Origin: Psychromonas marina
Lineage (GTDB): Bacteria; Pseudomonadota; Gammaproteobacteria; Enterobacterales; Psychromonadaceae
Assembly: GCF_030161115.1 (NCBI RefSeq)
Contig: NZ_BSPQ01000001.1
Span: 744,001 to 808,000 of the forward strand
Length of the DNA stretch: 64,000 nt
Direction of reading: 5' to 3'
The translations under genes and the position numbers were made by a program. A model generated the notes under the pieces. It was not told the origin of the DNA, did no database searches, and saw nothing but the letters and a program-made list of their open reading frames with translations. Positions 46,225 to 56,533 of this stretch are shown here, piece by piece (the stretch's first letter is position 1; the number at the start of each line of letters is the position of its first letter).

Positions 46225-47754
46225 ATGACAATGAAATTATTTACGCGAATAACCCAATTTATCTCTATCAGCCTAACTATTTTACTACTGAGCGCCTGCA
46301 ACCCGTTCATACAGACTAGTAACTTAGAAAAAATTCAAAAACGTGGTGACATCATCATGGGGACCATCAATAGCTCTTTAACCTATGGCTACGATGGCAC
46401 CAATTACACGGGATTAGATTACGAACTAGCAAAGCAGTTTGCTAGCTACCTTAATGTCAAATTAACCATCAAAGAATACGCCTCTCTGGATGAGCTATTT
46501 CTTGCACTTGATGAGGAACAGGTCGACTTTTTAGGCTCAGGTCTGACATTAACGCCCAACCGTGCTGAAAAGTATCGCAGTTCTCCGCCCTATTATTATG
46601 TTTCTCAGAAATTGGTTTATCACAAAGGTACTTATCGCCCCCGTGAAATAGCAGATATTAACGCCCCCGTTAGCGTTTTGAAAAATAGCAGCCATGAAGA
46701 AACTCTAAATACATTCGCGAAAGACAATGCAAATATTGAAATAGTTGTCTCTAACGATCAAGATCAAGAAGCATTGCTGCTAAAAGTCGCTGAAAAAGAG
46801 ATTAAATTTGCCATTGTTGACAGCTCAACGCTGGCACAAAAACAACGCTATTACCCCGTTTTAGCAGAAGCATTTACAATTTTAGAAAAACAACCCGTCG
46901 CTTGGTTAATCAAAAAAGAGCAAGACGATACTTTGTATGCCGGCATGATTGAGTTTATCGGCAACAAATATAATGACCAGACCATTGCCAAACTTGAAGA
47001 AAAATATTTTGGTCATGTTGGTCATTTTGACTATGTTGATACACGCATTTTTTTAAGGCGCATTGAAAAAACACTGCCTAAATATGAAGCCTTGTTTAAG
47101 AAATATGAAACACCTGAGGTGAGCTGGCAACTATTAGCAGCAGTGAGTTATCAAGAGTCACATTGGAATCCTCTCGCAAGATCACCAACAGGCGTTAGGG
47201 GCATGATGATGTTAACGCTTGATACAGCTAATTATGTCGGCATTAAAAATCGTCTTGATGTTGAACAAAGCATCCAAGGTGGGGCAAAATATCTGACACA
47301 ACAGATAAAACGCCTGCCTAACAGTATTATTGAAGATGAAAAAGTATGGTTTGCTTTGGCCAGTTATAACATTGGGTTTGGTCATTTAATGGATGCTCGC
47401 CGCATCACCACCATGAAGAAACAAAACCCTAACTCATGGACCAATGTGAAAGATAATTTACCACTATTACATCAGCGTGAGTGGTTTCAAAAAACCCGTT
47501 ACGGTTATGCTCGAGGACGCGAAGCACAGCACTATGTAAATAATATTCGCCAGTATTTAATTACCATCAACTGGTATGTCTATGAACGGGAAAAAGCACT
47601 AGCACTAAAAATAGAGCAAGAGAAACAAGCGGAACAGGAACGGTTAGCGCAGCTTAAAGCGGCAAGTGAGGCGCTTGCAACACAAACAAGTGCGGCATTG
47701 GAAACAAGTAATAATGCAGATAAATTAGAAACGATCCAACAAGATAATAAGTGA
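46225..47754 (+). CDS. mltF: Membrane-bound lytic murein transglycosylase F (MltF)
   Basis: Outer-membrane lipoprotein that cleaves peptidoglycan glycan strands. 509 residues. The signal peptide has lipobox LSAC, followed by a solute-binding-protein-3-like regulatory domain (about 40-270, GDIIMGTINSSLTYGYDG). The SLT catalytic domain has Glu311 in AAVSYQESHWNPLARSPTGV and then MMLTLDTA and FALASYNIGFGHLMDAR. A Gln/Glu-rich tail of about 50 residues follows. Divergent from purL and convergent with the GNAT gene. Confidence 0.95.
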   Translation: MTMKLFTRITQFISISLTILLLSACNPFIQTSNLEKIQKRGDIIMGTINSSLTYGYDGTNYTGLDYELAKQFASYLNVKLTIKEYASLDELFLALDEEQVDFLGSGLTLTPNRAEKYRSSPPYYYVSQKLVYHKGTYRPREIADINAPVSVLKNSSHEETLNTFAKDNANIEIVVSNDQDQEALLLKVAEKEIKFAIVDSSTLAQKQRYYPVLAEAFTILEKQPVAWLIKKEQDDTLYAGMIEFIGNKYNDQTIAKLEEKYFGHVGHFDYVDTRIFLRRIEKTLPKYEALFKKYETPEVSWQLLAAVSYQESHWNPLARSPTGVRGMMMLTLDTANYVGIKNRLDVEQSIQGGAKYLTQQIKRLPNSIIEDEKVWFALASYNIGFGHLMDARRITTMKKQNPNSWTNVKDNLPLLHQREWFQKTRYGYARGREAQHYVNNIRQYLITINWYVYEREKALALKIEQEKQAEQERLAQLKAASEALATQTSAALETSNNADKLETIQQDNK

Positions 47755-47771
47755 TTATTATAACGTACTAA

Positions 47772-47797
47772 TCTACAGGTGAACTTTCACCTGTAGA
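47772..47797. terminator. Perfect hairpin between convergent mltF and GNAT gene
   Basis: Arms TCTACAGGTGAA/TTCACCTGTAGA, 12 bases each, separated by two bases, in the gap between convergent stops. No long U-tract, so it is likely a shared bidirectional terminator or mRNA end. Confidence 0.65.
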
Positions 47798-47813
47798 TTG
47801 CAACAATTTCAGA

Positions 47814-48410
47814 TTACAACTTCATACCATAAGTAATCGAGTGCTTAAACTCACCAATCGCCTGAAAGCCAAGTTTTTCATAAAAGGAAACAGCCCCTGT
47901 GTTTGCTCGTGAAACTTCAAGGTGCACGCCGGGTATTTTCAGCTCCTTTAACTTATTAATAAAAGCCACGATCAATTTACGCCCTAACCCAGCTCTTTGG
48001 ATATTCGGCAATAAACTAATATGCAGGTGAGCGGGGTAATCTGCAAACTCAGGACGAGCATGATAACCATGATGAATCATTAACAGCATATTATCGGTTA
48101 ATGAGTCCTCTCGCTCAACCTCTAGCGGGTACTGCTCACGTAATTTAGGAAACCAATCCTGAGCTGTCTGTTGAGCAAACAATGATGATGACTTACAACC
48201 GACAATATACCCACAGGCTTCATTATTATGAGACGCAACAAAGCAAACCTCAGGGTCTAGCACTGCATAAGGGGCGGCATAATAATGCCCCATCAATTTT
48301 TTATCGGTCAATAAATGACTCGCATCACGCCCACCATCACCGGTTTGTAAACAGATCTGATAGAGAGAAGATAAATCTTCTGGATGGTAGGGACGAATTT
48401 GAAATGGCAT
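47814..48410 (-). CDS. GNAT family N-acetyltransferase
   Basis: 198-residue acetyltransferase. It begins with FQIRPYHPEDLSSLYQICLQTGD. The acetyl-CoA pyrophosphate loop is HISLLPNIQRAGLGRKLIVAF (written here without its first residues), followed by LEVSRANTGAVSFYEKLGF and a final strand. The family is clear, but the substrate is not; similar domains occur at the C-terminus of some O-GlcNAcase-like proteins. It stands alone, convergent with mltF. No operon partner. Confidence 0.85.
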   Translation of the reverse strand: MPFQIRPYHPEDLSSLYQICLQTGDGGRDASHLLTDKKLMGHYYAAPYAVLDPEVCFVASHNNEACGYIVGCKSSSLFAQQTAQDWFPKLREQYPLEVEREDSLTDNMLLMIHHGYHARPEFADYPAHLHISLLPNIQRAGLGRKLIVAFINKLKELKIPGVHLEVSRANTGAVSFYEKLGFQAIGEFKHSITYGMKL

Positions 48411-48646
48411 ATATTTCCGTACTTAATGAACAAATCATTAAAACATAATATGTCATGAAAACTTATTCGCCTAAGCAGAAATAAGTAAACAATATAACTA
48501 GAAAATAGACTTCTTGACTACTTTTATTGCCTTATTGTAAGGAAATTGATAATAAAATCCTATCAGATCAATAACTACAATCACTTTTACCTATCCATCA
48601 TTTTGAAATAATATCGCTTTTAGCCACTAAAAATAATAAGGAAATA

Positions 48647-49120
48647 ATGATGAGTACACTACAAGTTCAGCAGATAATGGATAAACAACCGATTACAGTG
48701 CAATGTCAGACACCATTAACCTCTATTATTGATACATTAATAAGCAGTCAACAAACACAATTACCAGTGGTAAATAGCCACCATCAATTATTAGGCATGG
48801 TTTCGCTTATTGATGTGCAGAAAGCGTTATTAGTGGGTGCTTATCATTGCGATCAACCGGTCAAAGTAAATGAGATAATGGCAAAAGAGTTTATCTGCTT
48901 GAGCGCAGACGAAGATTTGTCAGAAGTTGCAATAAAAACCCAACGACAAGCAGATAATGTATTCCCTGTATTAAAAGAAGATAAACTCATTGGGATGATG
49001 AAACGTGCCGATCTACTTATATATTTACAAAATAACCTGACCCATTGCTCACAAATAAAACAAATAAAATACAGTACTAGCAGGCGTTTTTTAACACCAC
49101 ATCGAGAGGGTCACGACTAA
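48647..49120 (+). CDS. CBS-domain pair protein
   Basis: 157-residue cytoplasmic protein made almost entirely of two CBS domains (VQQIMDKQPITVQCQTPLTS and VNEIMAKEFICLSADEDLSE). A PVVNSHHQLLGMVSLIDV motif is in the first domain and PVLKEDKLIGMMKRADLLIY in the second. Such proteins bind adenine nucleotides and act as sensors. AAGGAA precedes the ATG; the second of two adjacent ATGs may be used. No neighbour shows what it regulates. Confidence 0.86.
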   Translation: MMSTLQVQQIMDKQPITVQCQTPLTSIIDTLISSQQTQLPVVNSHHQLLGMVSLIDVQKALLVGAYHCDQPVKVNEIMAKEFICLSADEDLSEVAIKTQRQADNVFPVLKEDKLIGMMKRADLLIYLQNNLTHCSQIKQIKYSTSRRFLTPHREGHD

Positions 49121-49333
49121 GCTTGACGCTTTCACTGGCCTAATAGGGTTAACTTACCCGCCCCCCTTTATTCCCCTATGATCCATTAAACTTTTTAACT
49201 CGTACAGATCCCTTTAATTCAGCAATTTAAACTATTTCAGGAATTATTTTAGTAACCTACTATTAAGGGATTGTTATATCCTATTCATCATTTGATGAAT
49301 TACAAACAGTGTTGTTATGGGGTGAATTAAGCG

Positions 49334-49990
49334 ATGAGTACGATAAAAAAGTCAGGGCGTCCTAGTATCAATAATAATAAACGTGGCAAGCTAATCATCG
49401 CAGCCAAAAAACTATTCGTTATCTACGATTATGACAAAGTATCAATAAGAGCAATCGCAACAGAGGCGGGAGTTGATAGCGCTTTAATTCGTTATTATTT
49501 TCAATCTAAATTAGGCCTGTTTACAGCCATGGTGCAACAAACAGCAGAGCCCGTGGTTGCGCAATTTGATAAACAACTCAACGCACTTAGTCCCGACAGT
49601 GCGCACGAGTTAATGACCACCTATTATCAGGTCATGAGCCAAAACCCTGACTTTCCTAAGTTGATATTTAAAATTGCATCGATGCAGGAAAATGAGCACA
49701 GCCAAGTATTAAAGAAAATTTTAAGCGATGTCCTTAACCCTAAAAATGTAAAACTATTTAGCCTCATGAAACAACAGGGTTTACTGCAGGATCATGTTGA
49801 CCCGCTGTGCATGCAAATTAGTTTTTTTAGCATGATGGTCTTTCCATTTTTAATGCCTGAGTTTTTCAAACAGGTTTTACAACTAGATATTACCCCTGAA
49901 TTTATGACCCACCTTGCTTTGCAAAATCAGCAACTATTACAGCATGGCTGCATTAAGCCAGCTACAACAGAGACAAAGGACATTTCATGA
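49334..49990 (+). CDS. TetR family transcriptional regulator
   Basis: 218 residues. The N-terminal helix-turn-helix is clear (GKLIIAAKKLFVIYDYDKVS, then AIATEAGVDSALIRYYFQSK). The variable all-helical C-terminal domain should bind a drug-like ligand. Its stop overlaps the start of the membrane-fusion gene (ATGA), so it heads the efflux operon and probably represses it, being read in the same direction rather than divergently. Confidence 0.92.
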   Translation: MSTIKKSGRPSINNNKRGKLIIAAKKLFVIYDYDKVSIRAIATEAGVDSALIRYYFQSKLGLFTAMVQQTAEPVVAQFDKQLNALSPDSAHELMTTYYQVMSQNPDFPKLIFKIASMQENEHSQVLKKILSDVLNPKNVKLFSLMKQQGLLQDHVDPLCMQISFFSMMVFPFLMPEFFKQVLQLDITPEFMTHLALQNQQLLQHGCIKPATTETKDIS

Positions 49991-51312
49991 TCATCCCTAA
50001 AAAACGCTTTTTAATCCTAGGTATCATTGCAGGCATTGCTGTTTTAGTTTTCTCTGTACTATCAAAATCATCTCCTGAAGTACTGCCTAATTTTGATAAA
50101 GCACGCCTTGTTGATGTTATACCATTAACAGCCAGTAATAGTGCGCCAGAAATAATTGCCTACGGACGCGTTGAGCCAAAGCATAGCTGGCAAGCAATTG
50201 CAGAGGTCAGCGGTAAGGTTACCTATCGTCATCCAGAGCTAGAAAGCGGACGCCTATTAAAAGCGGGTACCTTAGTGTTAAAAATTGATCCGTTAGAGTA
50301 TCAACTTAAGCAATCGCAAGCTCAAGCAAACCTAAACATGGCCAATGCACAACTTAAACGCCTCGACCAAGAACAGAGCAACCTCATCACCAGTCTTGAT
50401 ATCGAAAAGCAAAAACTCACATTAGAAGAACAAGAGTATCAGCGTAAGTTAGAGTTAAAGAAAAAAAGCCTTATCTCAAACTCTGAAGTAGAAGCACAAA
50501 ATCAGTCCCTCTTGATTCAAACTAAATTGGTACAGGATTTAAGTAGTTCTTTAAAGTTATTACCCGATGATAAAAAAGTCGCACAAGCACAGGTTAATAT
50601 CAATCAAGCCCTACTTGATGATGCGCAACGCCAACTTGATAATACCCAAATCGTATTGCCCTTTGATGCACGTATCGCCGCCGTCAGTATCGAGCAAGCG
50701 CAAGCAGTGAGCATGGGCAGCACGATGTTTGAAGCGCAGCAACTAGGTACTGTTGTAATTAAAGCAGAACTATCACTCAAAGATGCAGAGTCATTAATGC
50801 TTAGCGTGCAAAGTAAAAAATCACATGATGGTAACTTGCCCGATATTGAGAAATTAGGGTTAGTTGCCAATATCGAATTACAGATGGGTTCAAAGCTACA
50901 TCAATGGCCTGCAACGCTAACGCGGATTGCGGACAACATTAACCCAGACCAAGCGACGATTGGTTTTTATTTAGAAGTACAACAAGATATTAAAGGCCAT
51001 GATTTAACAGACAAGCCACCATTAACAAAAGGTATGTTCGTGAGTGCTCGCCTGCAAGGGTTTAACTCACAACAGTTTGTTATTTCAGAACAAGCCCTGC
51101 ATGGCGAACATATTTATATCATGGATAGTGAGAACAAACTGAGCATTCGTAAGGTAGCAGTAAATTTTCGTAATAATCTCGGTGTTGCGATCACCGGAGA
51201 TTTTAAACAACAAGAACGATTAATTGTAAATGATCTCATTCCAGCGATTCCAGGCATGTCTTTAAAGCTAACACAAGATACACCTGTTAATGCCAATGAG
51301 GAGGCGAAATAG
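49987..51312 (+). CDS. RND efflux periplasmic adaptor (membrane-fusion protein)
   Basis: 441-residue inner-membrane-anchored periplasmic adaptor that links an RND pump to an outer-membrane channel. An uncleaved N-terminal helix (about 7-25, FLILGIIAGIAVLVFSVLS) is followed by a lipoyl half (EVSGKVTYRHPELESGRLLK) and a long alpha-helical hairpin (about 105-215, KRLDQEQSNLITSLDIEKQK). The second lipoyl half contains PFDARIAAVSIEQAQAV. The stop TAG overlaps the GTG start of the pump gene by one base. No outer-membrane channel is encoded nearby. Confidence 0.92.
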   Translation: MIIPKKRFLILGIIAGIAVLVFSVLSKSSPEVLPNFDKARLVDVIPLTASNSAPEIIAYGRVEPKHSWQAIAEVSGKVTYRHPELESGRLLKAGTLVLKIDPLEYQLKQSQAQANLNMANAQLKRLDQEQSNLITSLDIEKQKLTLEEQEYQRKLELKKKSLISNSEVEAQNQSLLIQTKLVQDLSSSLKLLPDDKKVAQAQVNINQALLDDAQRQLDNTQIVLPFDARIAAVSIEQAQAVSMGSTMFEAQQLGTVVIKAELSLKDAESLMLSVQSKKSHDGNLPDIEKLGLVANIELQMGSKLHQWPATLTRIADNINPDQATIGFYLEVQQDIKGHDLTDKPPLTKGMFVSARLQGFNSQQFVISEQALHGEHIYIMDSENKLSIRKVAVNFRNNLGVAITGDFKQQERLIVNDLIPAIPGMSLKLTQDTPVNANEEAK

Positions 51313-54300
51313 TGATTAAGTTATTCACCCGCCACCCGACCGTCGCAAACCTGTTAATGCTGACCTTTTTTGTATTAGGTCTCAGCAGCATAGGTAACAT
51401 TAAACGCGAGACATTCCCTGAATTTTCGCCACCCTACATCATTGCAAACGTAGTTTATCCGGGCGCTTCTCCCGCTGAAGTAGAGGAAAGCTTATGTCTG
51501 CGTATGGAAGATGCAGTAGACGGATTAAGTAATATTGAAGAGACCAAGTGTGATGCACAGGAAGGCTTTGCATCACTGACCGTAAAAATGGATGAAAAGG
51601 CAGACATCGGCCGTGCATTGGTGGATATTCAAACCGAAATCAATGCCATTAAGGACTTTCCTAGCCAAATAGATCCACCCACAGTAAAAGAGCTAGATTG
51701 GGCTGAACCAGTCGTTGATATCGCTATTTCAGCACAAGCAAGTTGGCCACACTTAAAAGCCTACGCTGAACAGCTAAAGCGCACCCTAAAAATTGATTAT
51801 GATGTCAGTTTGGTAACCGTATCGGGTTTCTCCGACCATCAACTACGCGTTGAATTAAATGAACAAGATATCCGTCATTTAGGATTAACTGTTGCACAAG
51901 TTGCCGATAAAATTGGCCGCCAAAATGTAAAAATGCCCGCCGGCAATATCGAACTGAGTGATAAAAATCTATTGATTCGTTTCGATGAACGCAAGGTTAC
52001 CCCGCAGGATTTAGGTACCACGATTGTCGCGTCACTGCCCGATGGTGGTGTGGTCCGCTTAAGTGATGTCGCAACGATTACCGACCGATTTGAATTAGAG
52101 GAATCAAAGATCCTGTTTAATGGCAAGCCTACTGCGATGTTAAAGATCCAAAAAAACAAAGCAGATGACGCACTACGCATTAAAGAGCGCGTTAATGAGT
52201 TTGTTGCATATCAGCAAAACATAGCCCCTGATGGTGTCACACTAACCATGACTAACGATATGTCATCCTTGTTACAAGACCGCTTAAGTATGCTGCTTAA
52301 AAATGGCTGGCAGGGGATCATTCTGGTATTTCTGTCGATGTGGCTATTTTTCTCACTGCGTTACTCATTTTGGGTTTCAGCCGGACTTCCTGTTGCCTTT
52401 TTAGGTGGGTTGTTCTTGATGAGCTTATTTGGGGTTTCTATTAATATCATGACCCTCGTGGGTTTATTGATGGCGATAGGCATCATGATGGATGATGCGA
52501 TTGTAATTGCAGAATCCGTCGCGGCGCATATTGAGAAAAAAATCCCCGTTCATGATGCCGTTATACAAGGTGTAAAAAAAGTCGCACCGGGAGTTATCTC
52601 CTCTTTCTTAACCACTATTTTCATCTTTGGTAGCTTGTTATGGCTAGATGGTCAGATGGGCAAAGTTTTATCAGTGGTGCCATTGGTACTGATTTTAGTT
52701 TTAAGCATTAGCTTAATCGAAGCTTTCCTGATTTTACCGAGCCACTTATATCACTCACTCTCTAAGCCAGAGAAAAAGGATACTACCCTTAAATTTAAAC
52801 GCGTGTTTTTAGAGAAGTTCGAAGGCTTTAGAAATGTAACCTTAGTAAAATGGGTCACCTTTGTTGTTAAATGTCGTTACGCCAGTATCGGCCTAACAAT
52901 TGGTGCACTATTTGTCTCCTTTGCATTGGTCGCAGGTGGCGGTTTAAAATTTTTACCCTTCCCCGATTTAGATGGTGATATTGCTGAAGCGCGAATTATT
53001 TTACCGCCCGGTTCAACACTTAAACAAACCGAAGCAGTTGCCAACCACATCATCGCTAGCGCAAAGGTGATCGGTAAAGAACTGACTGCTGATAATGGTG
53101 AACCGGCTGAATTGATTCGAGATATCACCGCGCACTATAACTTTAATGCCGATGCTGGGGAAAGTGGTCCACATGTCGCGACAGTTCGCCTCGACCTATT
53201 ATCTGCAGAAATACGCAAAAGCTTAATGGCAGACATTCTTGATGCGTGGCGCTTACAAACAGGAGATTTAGCCGCGCCAATCTCATTGGTATTTAAGCAA
53301 CCTTCGATGGGACCTGCAGGACGTGATATAGAAGTACGTTTAAAACATGAAGATTTAACCCAATTAAAACAAGCCTCGGTAGAATTACAAAGCTACTTAA
53401 GCCAGTTTCAGGGAGTTAATGGTATTTTAGATGATATGCGTCCGGGTAAAGAGGAGGTGATCATTAAACTTAAAGCGGGAGCTGAAAATTATGGTGTCGA
53501 TGGGCAAACAATTGCATCGCAACTTCGCTCAGCCTACTTTGGTCAAACCGCTGATGAAATTCAAGTCGGTCCTGAAAATATAGAGATCCAAGTTCAACTC
53601 AATAAGCAGCAGGCAGGTAATCTGCAAGCATTAGCTAATTTCCCGATCATTTTGGATCAAAATACGCAAATTCCGTTAAGCGCGGTGGCGACGTTAAGCA
53701 GTGATCGTTCATTTGTACGCATTCAGCGTATCGATGCACAACGCACGGTGACGGTAATGGCAGATGTTGATAGCCATAAAGCCAATGGTTCAGAAATTGT
53801 TAGCAATATGCGCGCAAGTTTTATTCCACAGCTATTACAACAATACCCTGGCTTAAAAGTAGATTTTGAAGGATCTACCAAAGAATCGGCAAAAACAGCG
53901 AGCTCTTTAATAACCGGATTTAGTATTGGCCTATTTGGACTATTTGCGATTTTAAGCTTCCAATTCAGAAGTTATTTAGAACCGTTTGTGGTGATGTTAG
54001 CGATTCCTCTCGCCTTGATAGGCGTATTATGGGGACATTGGTTAACGGGTCATAACCTGTCGATGCCATCGATATTAGGCTTTGTTTCACTCGCGGGGAT
54101 TGTGGTGAATGACTCTATCTTGCTAGTGCAATATATTCGTCATCATGTTGATGATGGTGATAGCGTCCATGAATCAGTGATTAAAGCGAGCCGCGATCGA
54201 TTCAGAGCAGTATTCTTAACCTCGCTAACAACTGCCGCAGGTTTATTACCATTGCTGTTGGAAACTAGCTTACAAGCACAGGTAGTACAACCGATCGTGA

Positions 54301-54422
54301 TCTCAATTGTATTTGGTATTTTCAGCTCAACGCTATTGGTGCTGTTTATCATCCCCAGCGCCTATGCCATTTTAGCGGACTTTAACTTGGTGCATAAGCA
54401 TAAAGCGTTGGATGAGCATTAA
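51312..54422 (+). CDS. RND efflux permease (AcrB/HAE1 family)
   Basis: 1036-residue proton-driven multidrug pump of the inner membrane. It has 12 membrane helices and two large periplasmic loops (about 30-330 and 540-860). The proton-relay aspartates are in GIMMDDAIVIAESV (TM4). The matching TM10 segment is GIVVNDSILLVQYI, and FTLTTAAGLLPL-type loops follow. The start is GTG (overlapping the adaptor stop). Together with the TetR gene and the adaptor this is a three-gene operon. The export substrate cannot be inferred. A shared bidirectional terminator follows. Confidence 0.93.
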   Translation: MIKLFTRHPTVANLLMLTFFVLGLSSIGNIKRETFPEFSPPYIIANVVYPGASPAEVEESLCLRMEDAVDGLSNIEETKCDAQEGFASLTVKMDEKADIGRALVDIQTEINAIKDFPSQIDPPTVKELDWAEPVVDIAISAQASWPHLKAYAEQLKRTLKIDYDVSLVTVSGFSDHQLRVELNEQDIRHLGLTVAQVADKIGRQNVKMPAGNIELSDKNLLIRFDERKVTPQDLGTTIVASLPDGGVVRLSDVATITDRFELEESKILFNGKPTAMLKIQKNKADDALRIKERVNEFVAYQQNIAPDGVTLTMTNDMSSLLQDRLSMLLKNGWQGIILVFLSMWLFFSLRYSFWVSAGLPVAFLGGLFLMSLFGVSINIMTLVGLLMAIGIMMDDAIVIAESVAAHIEKKIPVHDAVIQGVKKVAPGVISSFLTTIFIFGSLLWLDGQMGKVLSVVPLVLILVLSISLIEAFLILPSHLYHSLSKPEKKDTTLKFKRVFLEKFEGFRNVTLVKWVTFVVKCRYASIGLTIGALFVSFALVAGGGLKFLPFPDLDGDIAEARIILPPGSTLKQTEAVANHIIASAKVIGKELTADNGEPAELIRDITAHYNFNADAGESGPHVATVRLDLLSAEIRKSLMADILDAWRLQTGDLAAPISLVFKQPSMGPAGRDIEVRLKHEDLTQLKQASVELQSYLSQFQGVNGILDDMRPGKEEVIIKLKAGAENYGVDGQTIASQLRSAYFGQTADEIQVGPENIEIQVQLNKQQAGNLQALANFPIILDQNTQIPLSAVATLSSDRSFVRIQRIDAQRTVTVMADVDSHKANGSEIVSNMRASFIPQLLQQYPGLKVDFEGSTKESAKTASSLITGFSIGLFGLFAILSFQFRSYLEPFVVMLAIPLALIGVLWGHWLTGHNLSMPSILGFVSLAGIVVNDSILLVQYIRHHVDDGDSVHESVIKASRDRFRAVFLTSLTTAAGLLPLLLETSLQAQVVQPIVISIVFGIFSSTLLVLFIIPSAYAILADFNLVHKHKALDEH

Positions 54423-54430
54423 CGAAAATC

Positions 54431-54463
54431 TAGCTTTCAGTTTTTAGCTGTCAGCGATCAGCC
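54431..54463 (-). repeat. Short dispersed repeat, copy B (left flank of the membrane-protein pair)
   Basis: Minus-strand reading contains GACAGCTAAAAACTGAAAG. Without gaps it matches the inverted copy C at 57578-57610 at 24 of 33 positions. It lies directly outside the left terminator of the two-gene membrane cassette. Confidence 0.55.
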
Positions 54464-54469
54464 AAAATA

Positions 54470-54507
54470 AAAAAGCCCCATTTTCGCCTTTGAAAATGGG
54501 GCTTTTT
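54470..54507. terminator. Bidirectional terminator, left flank of the membrane-protein pair
   Basis: Perfect 16-base arms AAAAAGCCCCATTTTC and their complement, with a six-base loop, U-rich on both strands. It ends the RND gene on one side and the membrane-protein operon on the other. The arms are identical to those of the terminator at 57499-57537. Confidence 0.93.
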
Positions 54508-54528
54508 ATTACAACAGTTAAAAATGAA

Positions 54529-56508
54529 TTACTGCGCTTCTAGCTCAGCATGTGCTTCAGCCTCACGCTGTTCCTTTTCTAACAGTCCACTGGTGGCTTT
54601 AGGAGCTGTAAGTTGAATATCTCGACTACCAGGCGCTAAACGCTCTGCAGCAGTATCAGACTTCATTTTGAGGTTGTTATTATTGTACTCTTCAATAATT
54701 TTGCGTTGCTTATCATTGGTTTCTGCAACACCCGCTCGATCTGTAATGCTTTCCATCAATTCGTTATCTAACTCCTGTGCAAGCGCATCATCACTGTACA
54801 TCGTCATAATGTGACGCGGGAACTGTAAATTTGTACTACCGATTCCCGCAAAAGTTGAACTGATCACGCGAGCAATAAAATATCGAGGTTGAATAGTCGA
54901 AGTAAAAACACTGGTTTCTAACTGAGTACTATCGTCATAGCCTTTACCAAATGTGCGCTTATCCTCTTTCACTGAGCCTTTACATTTAAAGTAAACTAAG
55001 CTTGACTCAAACTGAATTTCACTCCAAAAAGGATGACTCAAATTACTTAATAAACGACCAAAAATGGCAAAGATAGCAGCAGCTATTAACAGACTTAATA
55101 CAGAGAAAAAGCTTTCAATGGTGCGAAGTGAAAAATTAAATACCTCCGAATCTCCCAGCGCTTGAATATCTAATGGTGCGAAATAAGCACCGTAGTTTCC
55201 TACCGAGGTTAAACTAAAGAACACCAGAAGTGTTGCAATTAACAAAAATGACTGCCCTAAGCTAGTTGCTGTAATACGTAACTTTTTACTTAATGGGTGA
55301 TCATTTTTCTCTACAACTTTAGGTTGTGTTTCTTGAATCACTTCACCATCAAATTCGCCCGTGTGGGGATTTTGACGCGCAGTTAACGCTTTATAGATAC
55401 GATTTGGAACACGTTTATAACGGCGACGCTCCATCACTTGATGGTTGAACTCATTAAAGATGTCCATCGGTTTAGCACTAACTTCATTGGTACGTGGCAA
55501 ATTATCACTCACCTCTGTTGTTGGGTCAGCCTTCATTGCACGTAGTGCGGTTAAGCCTAAAATCAGACCGCAACTCATTAACGTGAAGACAAAAATCATC
55601 ATGATCCACACTGCATTACTAAAGCCATCATTGATCGCCGCAACTAAAGGCTGAATATAATTCAAACCATCTGCTGATAACTGCCCAACAAACTCTGTGC
55701 CTGATAACTCAGCTAACACAATTCCTTTTATCTCTTCATCATAAAATAGATAAGAATCTACCCAGCTACCAACAAAAACAGGCACTAAGGTACATAACAT
55801 AACCATTTTAACAAAAGCGAGTGGGCTAATTGTTTCTATGCCACGACCTAAGTTACGTGCTAAGGGACGTCCCGCACGAAACCATACCAAGGCCATGTAA
55901 CATAGCAGGGTAAAAGTAAAAATAGGCATCAAAATATAAGCTTGCTGCCCCGCTAGCCCGACTTGAGTAATAAAACTTAAAATTGCAAAGGCAATTAATG
56001 CAATAACAGTTTGCATAAACGCCCCCGTGATCCTTTGTGCCACATTTTGTATCGGATAAGGTACAAAGGTTATTTTAGGGAACAAGGTATGTAAAAGACG
56101 TGCAATTAAACCCACCGGTTCTTTAAAGGTATAGTTTTTACTGCCCACTAGCATTGATTCAATCTGTTGCTCATCATAAGCAACATCTTGCCTTTCACTT
56201 GCCGCACTATCTTTCTCAGAGGTTGCTTGGTTAAACGCTAAGGAAGTGGGTGCAGAGCGCCCCACATAGAAGCGCATAACCTGCATTAATCCGCGACCTA
56301 GCGTCCATAAACCACTAGACATTAAGCAAAACCCGGTAAGCGCATAAATCCAGCCTAGGGTGGCGTTGCTGCTCATTACAGAGGTCACATTTAATAACGC
56401 AAGTAATCCAATTAGTGTTGCAAGCGTGCCTCGAATAGCACGTAACGTCCCCTCAAATCGAAAGGGATTACGAATCCCTAAATTAAGAGAACCATGATCA
56501 AATGACAT
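54529..56508 (-). CDS. Unrecognised polytopic membrane protein (second gene of pair)
   Basis: I do not recognise this 659-residue protein. It has about eight hydrophobic segments: pairs near 25-72, four between about 165 and 320 (for example FMQTVIALIAFAILSFITQV and WIMMIFVFTLMSCGLILGL), and two near 413-435 and 465-488. Long hydrophilic loops lie at 95-160 and 325-405. The C-terminal 170 residues are hydrophilic, charged and helix-forming (QRKIIEEYNNNNLKMKSDTA), presumably cytoplasmic. There is no motif of a known transporter. It starts 25 bases after the stop of the 269-residue membrane protein upstream, so the two form an operon, and both are enclosed by matching terminators. Likely a complex of unknown role in the inner membrane. 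Confidence 0.7.
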   Translation of the reverse strand: MSFDHGSLNLGIRNPFRFEGTLRAIRGTLATLIGLLALLNVTSVMSSNATLGWIYALTGFCLMSSGLWTLGRGLMQVMRFYVGRSAPTSLAFNQATSEKDSAASERQDVAYDEQQIESMLVGSKNYTFKEPVGLIARLLHTLFPKITFVPYPIQNVAQRITGAFMQTVIALIAFAILSFITQVGLAGQQAYILMPIFTFTLLCYMALVWFRAGRPLARNLGRGIETISPLAFVKMVMLCTLVPVFVGSWVDSYLFYDEEIKGIVLAELSGTEFVGQLSADGLNYIQPLVAAINDGFSNAVWIMMIFVFTLMSCGLILGLTALRAMKADPTTEVSDNLPRTNEVSAKPMDIFNEFNHQVMERRRYKRVPNRIYKALTARQNPHTGEFDGEVIQETQPKVVEKNDHPLSKKLRITATSLGQSFLLIATLLVFFSLTSVGNYGAYFAPLDIQALGDSEVFNFSLRTIESFFSVLSLLIAAAIFAIFGRLLSNLSHPFWSEIQFESSLVYFKCKGSVKEDKRTFGKGYDDSTQLETSVFTSTIQPRYFIARVISSTFAGIGSTNLQFPRHIMTMYSDDALAQELDNELMESITDRAGVAETNDKQRKIIEEYNNNNLKMKSDTAAERLAPGSRDIQLTAPKATSGLLEKEQREAEAHAELEAQ

Positions 56509-56533
56509 TGTATTTCCTTAAAAAAATTATAGG

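Noticed and set aside
51312-54422. Missing outer-membrane channel in the RND efflux operon
   Set aside because: Most such pumps share a TolC encoded elsewhere, so its absence here is not remarkable.
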